A DNA stretch of 43,049 nucleotides from an uncultured Clostridia bacterium (GTDB lineage Bacteria; Bacillota; Clostridia; Christensenellales; Borkfalkiaceae): the NCBI GenBank assembly GCA_947629535.1, contig CANREC010000006.1:1-43049 (forward strand), given 5' to 3'. The notes beneath the pieces were generated by a model. The model worked only from the letters and a program-made list of their open reading frames with translations. It did no database searches and was not told the origin of the DNA. The translations under genes were made by a program, and so were the position numbers. Below, in pieces: positions 1 to 5,830 of the stretch. The stretch's first letter is position 1; each line of letters begins with the position of its first letter.

Positions 1-60
1 GATTCTTCGCTATCGCTCTGAATGAGCACAGGGCCCGCAGTTCATGCAGAGCGTAGCGAT
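1..60. repeat. Intergenic repeat fragment (CTGAATGAGCACAGG)
   Basis: GCTCTGAATGAGCACAGGGCCCGC near the left edge recurs at about 469-493 on the other side of the peptide/antisense RNA locus. A diverged copy (CAGAATGAGCACA) lies at 24111-24123. The two near copies flank the toxin-antitoxin-like locus like a direct repeat. They appear related to the dispersed CATCCTGAG family seen elsewhere in the window. Confidence 0.5.
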
Positions 61-100
61 GCATCCCAGCAAACGGGCGGAACAACATCATTCAAACCTA

Positions 101-129
101 TTGACAGCATACATTCAGTATGTTATAAT
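101..129 (+). promoter_or_regulatory. Promoter of the 35-aa peptide mRNA
   Basis: A consensus sigma-A promoter is visible: TTGACA at 101-106, a 17-base spacer and TATAAT at 124-129. Transcription should begin near 136, so the mRNA would start with a purine-rich AAGCAACAAGGG. It drives the small peptide gene at 218. Confidence 0.85.
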
Positions 130-217
130 ATCAATAAGCAACAAGGGCTCCTGCCCGGCGGTTGGCTCCTTTGGGGGGGAATATTACGGATATTTCCAAC
201 AAAGGGGGTGAACGCGT

Positions 218-325
218 ATGAAGGATCTCTACGAAATTCTCCTGCGACTGACAGAGCTGATCGAACAGCTCTCCGTGTTGCTTGAGAACATTGAGTACAT
301 CGCAATCAAACGCGCAAAAAAATAA
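218..325 (+). CDS. 35-aa peptide, putative type I toxin (Fst/par-like locus)
   Basis: A 35-codon reading frame starts at ATG 218 behind a strong Shine-Dalgarno (AAAGGGGGTG, 201-210) and ends in TAA at 323-325. The peptide begins MKDLYEILLRL, is rich in Leu/Ile alternating with Glu, and ends KRAKK, so it reads as an amphipathic helix rather than a clear transmembrane span. It has its own consensus promoter 80 bases upstream, a structured leader, and a terminator hairpin starting at the stop codon. An antisense RNA covers its 3' untranslated region. This layout matches type I toxin-antitoxin loci of the Fst/par and holin-like families, in which the toxin is a peptide of about 30 residues. The start MKDL also resembles Fst as I remember it. 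The toxin function is inferred from the layout, because the peptide lacks the usual hydrophobic core. Confidence 0.7.
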   Translation: MKDLYEILLRLTELIEQLSVLLENIEYIAIKRAKK

Positions 326-363
326 CCGCCCAAGGCGCTGTCATGCTTTGACGGTTATTTCTT
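316..363. terminator. Shared bidirectional terminator of peptide mRNA and antisense RNA
   Basis: The stem AAATAACCG (320-328) pairs with CGGTTATTT (352-360), with a further inner pairing of 331-335 with 346-350. On the plus strand the hairpin is followed by a short T-rich run. On the minus strand it is followed by seven Ts (316-322 read in reverse). It can therefore end both converging transcripts. Confidence 0.8.
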
Positions 364-406
364 GATAACTCGGAGCTGACCGCTATGCAGAGTCAACCCT
401 TGTTGT
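316..406 (-). ncRNA. Putative antisense antitoxin RNA
   Basis: A minus-strand transcript of about 90 bases is predicted from the promoter at 413-441 to the shared terminator at 316-363. It contains no reading frame with a ribosome site. It is fully complementary to the 3' end of the peptide mRNA. Its first 35 bases also closely copy the 5' leader of that mRNA: CAACAAGGG, then CTGC, then CGGTnnGCTCC occur in the same order in both RNAs (139-169 plus; 405-372 minus). Both RNAs can therefore pair at two separate places, as in par of pAD1. The RNA itself is predicted, not observed. Confidence 0.7.
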
Positions 407-412
407 GTCTTT

Positions 413-441
413 ATTGTAGCACACATTCTCTTATATGTCAA
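413..441 (-). promoter_or_regulatory. Promoter of the antisense RNA
   Basis: On the minus strand TTGACA (436-441), a 17-base spacer and TACAAT (413-418) form a near-consensus promoter. It points at the peptide gene, with the start expected near 406. No coding sequence lies in front of it before the terminator, which supports a non-coding product. Confidence 0.85.
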
Positions 442-514
442 GGGTTTGTGTGCTTTTTCTTCCCGCTCCGCTCTGAATGAGCACAGGCCCCGCCGTTGGG
501 GATGTGTTCTGACC

Positions 515-1237
515 TCACCCGACCTTCTTACCGATCAACTCAAAGGCGGAAAAGTCGGTCAAGTCGTAGCGGAGAGGGGAGACGGAGATATGTCCCGTCA
601 TGGTCGCGTCTGTGTCGAGCGAGAGGTCCCGCGTGCCCTCATACAGGCACTTGAGCCTCGGCTTGATCGTCCCGTCGGGCTGAAAATCAAACTCATCCGT
701 ATAGATCGCGGGGCCCATTTTGGTGAGCAGGATCTCATCCCCGCTTTCGGGAAAGTTGACGTTGAGGATGTCCGCAAAGTCAAACATGTGCTCGCGCTGT
801 ATTTTCTCATACACGCGTTCGATGTTCCTTGTCGCATTCTCAAAGGAGAGGAACGCGGCGGAGAAGGCGATGGACTTGACGCCGCAGATGGCGGCCTCAT
901 AGCAGGCCGCGACGGTGCCCGAGTAGTGGATATCCCCGCCGAGGTTGGGCCCGCAATTGATGCCCGAGATGACGAGGTCGAACTGTTTTTTCATGCCGAG
1001 AATGGCGACGCGGACGCAGTCGGCGGGGGTGGAATCGACGCTATAGGCCTCGATCCCCTCAAAAAGACCGCTCTTTTTGACTTCATAGCATTGGTGGATC
1101 TCGATGGAATGGCTCTTTGCGCTCTGTTGGACCTTGGGGGCGAACACAGTGACTTCGCCCTTTGTCCTCGCCCATTCCACGAGGAGTTTGAGCCCTTCGG
1201 CCTCGATGCCGTCGTCGTTTGTCAATAATATCTTCAT
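515..1237 (-). CDS. surE: 5'/3'-nucleotidase SurE
   Basis: This 240-residue protein is a SurE nucleotidase, which removes phosphate from nucleoside 5'- and 3'-monophosphates with a divalent metal. The N-terminal MKILLTNDDG holds the metal-binding Asp-Asp pair. SGIN-CGPN-LGGD and SGTVAACYEAA follow in the usual SurE order, and NVNFP lies in the C-terminal half. I place the start at ATG 1237, which overlaps the upstream stop as ATGA and has GAGG upstream. The TTG two codons earlier is less likely. The overlap indicates translational coupling to the DHH phosphoesterase, and the three genes form one nucleotide-hydrolysis operon. Length is typical of the family. Confidence 0.95.
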   Translation of the reverse strand: MKILLTNDDGIEAEGLKLLVEWARTKGEVTVFAPKVQQSAKSHSIEIHQCYEVKKSGLFEGIEAYSVDSTPADCVRVAILGMKKQFDLVISGINCGPNLGGDIHYSGTVAACYEAAICGVKSIAFSAAFLSFENATRNIERVYEKIQREHMFDFADILNVNFPESGDEILLTKMGPAIYTDEFDFQPDGTIKPRLKCLYEGTRDLSLDTDATMTGHISVSPLRYDLTDFSAFELIGKKVG

Positions 1238-2214
1238 AGCCAACCCTCGTGTGTGGATTTATATTCTTTGAGAAGGGCGTCGGCGTCCTCGATGCACCGC
1301 TGCATCTCCTCGACGGAAAAGACCGTCGCGCCCGCCGCCATGTTGTGCCCGCCGCCGTGATACTTGATGGCGAGGTCGTTGATGCCGAGGAATCTCGATC
1401 TGAGCCGCACGCGGATGTTGCCCTTTTCGACATTGTCGATGAACGCCACCCAGATGAGACTTCCGCGGATCTTGCTGAGGTCCCCGACGACGTCGCTCGC
1501 CGCCTCGAGCGAGAGCCCGAATTTCTCCTGCACGGCCCGATCCATATAGATATACGCGACGCCGTTTTCGGTGATGCGGATGTGGTCATAGACATACGAC
1601 TTGAGCCGCAGTTTTTGGATATCTTCCGTATAGAGATCGGCGAACAGCCTTTCATAGTCGACGCCGCAGTCGAGAAGGGCCCCCGCAAGGCGCATGGTCT
1701 CGCCCGTGACGCCTTCAAAGCGGAATCTCCCGCTGTCCGTCACCATGCCCATATAGATGAACGCGGCCGCCTCCGGGGTCATCTTGAGCCGATCTTTGAA
1801 CGTGACATAGAAGTCCGCGATCATCTCGCACGCCGACGAGCGGAAATCTTCCACCCAATTGATGTCGCCGTACGGGTCTGCCTCGATGTGATGGTCGATC
1901 TTGATCATCTCCTTTGCCTTGTCATAGTTGGCATTGGAGATGCGCTTGCGCGTTCCCGTATCGATGACGATGAGGAGCGCGTCCCTGTAAATTTCCTCCG
2001 AAACGTTGTCCTCTCCGCCGCAAAAGGCGAGATATTCCGAAAAATCGTCATCGCAGAGATAGATATTTTTCTCGGGATATGTATCGCGCAAAAGCTTGCA
2101 AAGGCCCTTCGTCGAACCCACCGCGTCACCGTCGGGACGGATGTGTCTTGAGATGATGATCGTGCTATAAGTCTCGATTTTTTGCAAGATCTTTGCCTTG
2201 ACGTCCTCGTTCAT
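1234..2214 (-). CDS. DHH-family phosphoesterase (NrnA-like), copy 2
   Basis: The 326-residue protein has the complete DHH/DHHA1 signature: HIRPDGDAVGS near residue 24, a DTG around residue 86, the DHH triad around residue 107, GMVTDSGRF in the middle, and the C-terminal DHHA1 motif GGGHNMAAGA. This is the architecture of NrnA-type enzymes, which degrade nanoRNAs and dephosphorylate 3'-phosphoadenosine 5'-phosphate. Whether this copy acts on nanoRNA, pAp or cyclic dinucleotide products (pGpG, pApA) cannot be read from sequence. It overlaps the upstream paralogue and downstream surE by ATGA at both ends, so all three are co-translated. It is a diverged tandem duplicate of the gene at 2211-3149. 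Confidence 0.92.
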   Translation of the reverse strand: MNEDVKAKILQKIETYSTIIISRHIRPDGDAVGSTKGLCKLLRDTYPEKNIYLCDDDFSEYLAFCGGEDNVSEEIYRDALLIVIDTGTRKRISNANYDKAKEMIKIDHHIEADPYGDINWVEDFRSSACEMIADFYVTFKDRLKMTPEAAAFIYMGMVTDSGRFRFEGVTGETMRLAGALLDCGVDYERLFADLYTEDIQKLRLKSYVYDHIRITENGVAYIYMDRAVQEKFGLSLEAASDVVGDLSKIRGSLIWVAFIDNVEKGNIRVRLRSRFLGINDLAIKYHGGGHNMAAGATVFSVEEMQRCIEDADALLKEYKSTHEGWL

Positions 2215-3149
2215 TCCGCACCTCCTGCCAAGAGATCCAGATCGCTCAAAAGCGCCATGGCCGTCTCTTTATCGGGCACGGTGCACCCGCTGGCCTTCTT
2301 GTGTCCGCCTCCGCCGTACTTGACGGCGATGGGGTTGATGTTGTAGCGGTTGGAGCGGATCTCGACGTGTACGCCGTCGTCCGCCTCGGTGAAATTCACC
2401 CAGACGAACACGCCCTTGATGTCGTGCATTAGGCTGACCATTCCCGAAGAGACCACGGGCGCCGCGTCGCTGTTTTCGGGCAAGTCCTCTTTGGCCGTGT
2501 AGATATAGGCGACGCTGTGCTCGGTGAATCTGATCTTGTGCATGTTGTCGGCCTTCTCGATGATCTTGGAAAAATCCTCGGCATAGAGGTCGTAGTAGAG
2601 ACGGTTGAGGTCGATGGGCTGGGAGAGAAGGAAGGCGGCAAGTTCGAACGTCCTCGCCGTGACGGAATCAAAGACGAATCTCCCGCTGTCCGTCACCATG
2701 CCCATGTAGAGATAGGTCGCAGAGTTTACGGAAAGCTTGAGTTTCATCTCCCTCGCGAACCATGCCACGAGCCCGCACGCGCTCTCGCACGAGCTCTCCA
2801 CGACGTCCACGTCGCAGATGTTCTCACAGTAGATGTGATGGTCAAAGCGTAGCGTTTTTTCGGCCGTCTTGTATCTCTCGTCGCAGATGAGGCGGGAAGA
2901 GCCGCAGTCAAGGACGATCGCAAGCGCACCGCGGTAGGTCTCGTCGGGGATCTCGTCCATCGGAATGTCGATGAAGGGGAGGCGCGTCGCGATATCGCCG
3001 ACCATATAGACCTTTTTCTCGGGGAAATTGTCCTTGATGAGAAAGTAGAGGCCGATCTGGCTGCCCATGGCGTCCCCGTCGGGATGCGCATGGCGATGAA
3101 TGACGATCGTATCGTACTTTTTGATGAGTTTGAATGCTTCTTTGAACAT
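2211..3149 (-). CDS. DHH-family phosphoesterase (NrnA-like), copy 1
   Basis: The first gene of the minus-strand operon encodes 312 residues with HRHAHPDGDAMGS near residue 18, DCG, DHH near residue 103, GMVTDSGRF, and the DHHA1 motif GGGHKKASG near the C-terminus. All metal ligands expected for a DHH phosphoesterase are present, so it should be active. The ATG at 3149 has GGGAG a few bases upstream and a consensus promoter at 3178-3206. It shares layout and many motif residues with the next gene, so the two are tandem paralogues that may have split their substrates. Its promoter is back-to-back with that of the HAD/guanylate-kinase fusion, which suggests coordinated control of nucleotide turnover. 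Confidence 0.92.
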   Translation of the reverse strand: MFKEAFKLIKKYDTIVIHRHAHPDGDAMGSQIGLYFLIKDNFPEKKVYMVGDIATRLPFIDIPMDEIPDETYRGALAIVLDCGSSRLICDERYKTAEKTLRFDHHIYCENICDVDVVESSCESACGLVAWFAREMKLKLSVNSATYLYMGMVTDSGRFVFDSVTARTFELAAFLLSQPIDLNRLYYDLYAEDFSKIIEKADNMHKIRFTEHSVAYIYTAKEDLPENSDAAPVVSSGMVSLMHDIKGVFVWVNFTEADDGVHVEIRSNRYNINPIAVKYGGGGHKKASGCTVPDKETAMALLSDLDLLAGGAE

Positions 3150-3177
3150 GTGTGTCTCCCTTTTGCTGAAGTTTTAT

Positions 3178-3206
3178 ATTATACCATATTCGGGGCCTTT
3201 TGTCAA
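3178..3206 (-). promoter_or_regulatory. Promoter of the DHH-DHH-surE operon
   Basis: On the minus strand TTGACA (3201-3206), a 17-base spacer and TATAAT (3178-3183) match the consensus exactly. The -35 box lies only nine bases from the -35 box of the divergent promoter at 3216-3244. Confidence 0.85.
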
Positions 3207-3215
3207 CCTTCGGGC

Positions 3216-3244
3216 TTGACAATTGCCCGATTTTCAAGTATAAT
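3216..3244 (+). promoter_or_regulatory. Promoter of the HAD/guanylate kinase fusion gene
   Basis: TTGACA at 3216-3221, 17 bases, and TATAAT at 3239-3244 match consensus. Transcription would start near 3251, which rules out upstream in-frame starts and fixes the start codon at 3275. Confidence 0.85.
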
Positions 3245-3274
3245 GTCATTTACGAAACATTGCGAGGAAAAGTT

Positions 3275-4381
3275 ATGAGAAAATACAGGATCCGTATCGG
3301 TCTCGACGTGGACGATACGCTCTATGAATGCAATTCCTATGCCGTAGACATCATCAATCGGCGTCACCCCGATGAGGAACCCATCCGCATCGAGGACATC
3401 AAGACGTGGGGCGGGGACGAACGCCACGGCGACGAGCGGATCGCCCTCTATTCGGACCCCGAGTTCGTGCGGACGCAGCCCATCACCCCGGGCGCACAGG
3501 AATTTGTCAGGAAACTTTCGGAGATCGGAGACGTATTCTTCATCACCGCCGTCCCCGCGCGCGTCATGAGCGCGAGAGCAGAGCGCCTTTTGCAGGATTT
3601 CCCCGAGATCCCTTCCCGAAATATCATGATGGGGACGAGAAAGGACGTCATTTCGCTCGACATCATGCTCGACGACGGCGCACACAACATATCGAGCTCC
3701 CGCGCCGCTTACCCCGTCCTGTTCCGCAAGCCGTGGAATTCCGACCTTTCGGGCCTGCTCTCCGTCAATAGCTACGATGACTTCCTGCATTTCTGCGAGA
3801 TGGTCAGAAATTCCTTTGCCGAGAAATTCCCCGACCTCAAGAACGGGGGCGTTCTGTGCCTCGTCGGCCCGTCGGGTTCCTCCAAGACGGAGATCGCGGG
3901 CGAGCTCACCAAATTGGAGAAATTTGAGAAACCGCTCACTTCCACCACCCGTCCGCGCAGAAAAACGGAGGGCGAGGAGGCCTACCGTTTCATCAGCGAG
4001 AAACAATTCCTTGACGAGATGCGTGCGGGCAGCTACTTTGAGACGACCGTCTACAGCGGCTACCACTTCGGCACTTCGGAAAAGGACATCGACAGCATCG
4101 TCAAACGGGGACATATCGCCGTCATCCCGATCGACATCTGCGGCGCGATCACCCTCAAGAATCTGTACAGGGAACGCGCGATGCTGGTGTTTACGCGGCG
4201 GGAGAGGGCGGACGCCATCAAGAGCATCATCGGCCGCGATATCGACATCGACGACAAGACCAGACGCATCATGTCTCTCGATTTCGAGTATCGGAACAGC
4301 GAGGTGTGCGACGTTGAAGTGAATGTCGGCGACGACGTTCTTCCCGCCGTCAAGGCCATCTTGGAAATGACGCTGCAGTGA
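3275..4381 (+). CDS. HAD 5'-nucleotidase-like / guanylate kinase-like fusion protein
   Basis: The 368-residue protein joins two nucleotide enzymes. The N-terminal half is a HAD phosphatase of the 5'(3')-deoxyribonucleotidase type: nucleophile motif DVDDTLY (Asp11, Asp13), FITAVPA as motif II, and IMLDDGAHN as the acidic motif IV. From about residue 190 a guanylate-kinase-like domain begins with the P-loop GPSGSSKT (198-205). It is followed by the GMP-binding stretch TSTTRPRRKTEGEEAYRF and a lid region with RRERADAI. The usual third Gly of the P-loop (GxGKS/T) is Ser here, so kinase activity is plausible but not certain. The ATG at 3275 follows GAGGAAA and lies just inside the mapped promoter. 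It may balance removal and addition of phosphate on (d)GMP. That role is inference. Confidence 0.88.
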   Translation: MRKYRIRIGLDVDDTLYECNSYAVDIINRRHPDEEPIRIEDIKTWGGDERHGDERIALYSDPEFVRTQPITPGAQEFVRKLSEIGDVFFITAVPARVMSARAERLLQDFPEIPSRNIMMGTRKDVISLDIMLDDGAHNISSSRAAYPVLFRKPWNSDLSGLLSVNSYDDFLHFCEMVRNSFAEKFPDLKNGGVLCLVGPSGSSKTEIAGELTKLEKFEKPLTSTTRPRRKTEGEEAYRFISEKQFLDEMRAGSYFETTVYSGYHFGTSEKDIDSIVKRGHIAVIPIDICGAITLKNLYRERAMLVFTRRERADAIKSIIGRDIDIDDKTRRIMSLDFEYRNSEVCDVEVNVGDDVLPAVKAILEMTLQ

Positions 4382-4405
4382 TCCTCCGCATCCGCAAGAA
4401 GCAAT

Positions 4406-4433
4406 AAAAGACGAGCCTCGGCTCGTCTTTTTT
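4406..4433 (+). terminator. Rho-independent terminator after the fusion gene
   Basis: A perfect 12-base-pair stem (AAAAGACGAGCC, 4406-4417, with GGCTCGTCTTTT, 4420-4431) has a two-base apex and ends in a T run. It separates the fusion gene from the next operon. Confidence 0.9.
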
Positions 4434-4518
4434 ATAAAGAGACATTGACAATATATTAAAAGATCCGACAGAAGATACTTTTATCGGTCTGACCGTATCC
4501 CAAACAGGCGTAATATCC

Positions 4519-4547
4519 TTGACAAATTTTGTCGAAATATATATAAT
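4519..4547 (+). promoter_or_regulatory. Promoter and operator-like palindrome of the Hsp70-like operon
   Basis: TTGACA (4519-4524), a 17-base spacer and TATAAT (4542-4547) form a consensus promoter. The -35 and spacer are overlaid by the perfect palindrome GACAAA-T-TTTGTC (4521-4533). A second palindrome, CGGTC-T-GACCG (4485-4495), lies upstream. These are plausible repressor sites, but no regulator is identified. Confidence 0.75.
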
Positions 4548-4622
4548 AGAAACGATAACATTTTTTAACTTATTTTGTCCCTCTTCCAAGGGACGGACGC
4601 ACTTTTCGGCACATCGATATCC

Positions 4623-5156
4623 ATGAAAATTTCCAAGTTTTTAGAAAAATTCGGCAACAGTTCGCTACGGCTTGATCCCATGACCGCTCCGCTCTATGAA
4701 CGGACCTATCCGCTGCTCGCCGCGGCCCTGTCCGACCTTCCCGAAAAGACGGAGATCCCCGCGCTCGACGAGAAGTGTTTGACCAAGCTTGACGACGCTG
4801 CAGGGGCCCGTGACCGTGAGAAGGTGGGGGAGTTTCTGAAGGACATGCTCGACGCCGCCAGACTGTGGAGCGTCGAATGCGGCAACCAGTCCGACGGGCA
4901 AGCACAGGGCGCCATGCGCCGCACGCTCATCGGCAGGATCGACGTCATCCTGTCATCGGATCTCCCGGACGGCGTTAAAACTGCCTTGAAGGCCGCGCGG
5001 GAGAGCTTGCAGTCCATGTTTTTGCCGCGGAACGGGGCGCCCGTCCGCACGCTCTTTCTGAACTGCATGCGCTGTCTGGACCGCGTGGGAGCGGGCGACG
5101 GCGAAGCGGCGGAAGAGTTCTGCAAATCGATCCGACAATGGAGGGAAATGTCTTGA
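4623..5156 (+). CDS. Unrecognised helical protein, first gene of Hsp70-like operon
   Basis: I do not recognise this 177-residue protein. It appears soluble and mostly alpha-helical, with alternating charged and Leu/Ala residues, no signal peptide and no membrane span. It has a small cluster with two cysteines (NCMRCLDR) near residue 155. The start at ATG 4623 (MKISKFLEKF) is the more protein-like choice, but its ribosome site is weak. A TTG at 4575 in the same frame is the alternative. The gene lies about 70 bases after the operon promoter. It ends in a TTGA overlap with the next gene, so it is translationally coupled to it. Its place at the head of the operon suggests a regulator or adaptor, but nothing in the sequence decides this. 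Confidence 0.7.
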   Translation: MKISKFLEKFGNSSLRLDPMTAPLYERTYPLLAAALSDLPEKTEIPALDEKCLTKLDDAAGARDREKVGEFLKDMLDAARLWSVECGNQSDGQAQGAMRRTLIGRIDVILSSDLPDGVKTALKAARESLQSMFLPRNGAPVRTLFLNCMRCLDRVGAGDGEAAEEFCKSIRQWREMS

Positions 5157-5830
5157 TAAATAATATCGATTTTACAAGGTTTCGGAGCAGCTTTCTCCTA
5201 GCCCGCGTCAACGTGTCCTTGAATTATCTGCTATCCAATAACGTCAGCGATATCCGTGTACCCGACGGCTATGACGTCTATTGGCTCGACGGCATGGATT
5301 ACGAAAAGTGGGACAAGGAAAAGAAATTTACGGACATTGTCTCCATGGATAAGAAGAATAAGGCGAGGAATATCGAATTTTTGTGTGTGCGGAGAAAGTT
5401 CGACGTCGAAGTCCCCTTCGGTTTTCGGTTCCGTGAAAAATGGAGAGTGTCGGGCAGCTGCACATGCTCATTGGACGCCGAAAAGCTCCTTTATGACTTT
5501 GTGCCGAAGAGCTGGACGCTGTGTTCGTCGGACGGGCTGAATTTCGAGTTCCTCTCCGAATACTACGTCGACCCCGACGATCTCACGGCGCCCCAAAAGG
5601 GACTGTCGATCGAACTTCGCGAAAAGATCCTTCCTCTCCTCGTGGATGAATTGGAAAGTGAAGTTTTGGACGAAAATGCCTTAGGAGAGCGGGTAAGATC
5701 CGCATTCGCCGCCATCTGCTCCAAAACTGAATTTCCGAGGGCAATTACGATCGGCCATGTGCCCAAAAATTTGCGTGTGAAGGCCGCCGCACAGGAGAGC
5801 ACGGCCGCACAGGAGGGCGCAGATGATTAA
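5153..5830 (+). CDS. Unrecognised protein, possibly SPFH/band-7-like
   Basis: The product has 225 residues. I favour the TTG start at 5153, which overlaps the previous stop as TTGA and has a perfect GGAGGG seven bases upstream. The in-frame ATG at 5138 has no ribosome site. The N-terminal half is beta-rich (VPDGYDVYWLDG, then EFLCVRRKFDVEVPFGFRF). The second half is helical and ends in a low-complexity AAAQESTAAQEG tail. The order of a strand domain containing VPFG, a conserved K/R-rich strand, and a long helix is reminiscent of SPFH/band-7 proteins. No decisive motif is present, so this is a weak structural guess. There is no membrane span. It overlaps the next gene by eight bases. Confidence 0.72.
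   Translation: MINNIDFTRFRSSFLLARVNVSLNYLLSNNVSDIRVPDGYDVYWLDGMDYEKWDKEKKFTDIVSMDKKNKARNIEFLCVRRKFDVEVPFGFRFREKWRVSGSCTCSLDAEKLLYDFVPKSWTLCSSDGLNFEFLSEYYVDPDDLTAPQKGLSIELREKILPLLVDELESEVLDENALGERVRSAFAAICSKTEFPRAITIGHVPKNLRVKAAAQESTAAQEGADD

Noticed and set aside
22-285. Plus-strand 87-codon frame over the toxin leader
   Set aside because: It runs across the promoter at 101-129 and through the structured leader in a different frame from the well-supported 35-codon gene. No ribosome site.
446-1228. Plus-strand 260-codon frame opposite surE
   Set aside because: It is antisense to a complete SurE with conserved motifs, and its start lies in the antisense-RNA promoter region.
4575-4622. TTG start at 4575 for the first gene of the Hsp70-like operon
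   Set aside because: It would add 16 residues of ordinary leader sequence without a ribosome site. ATG 4623 is preferred, though neither start is strongly marked.
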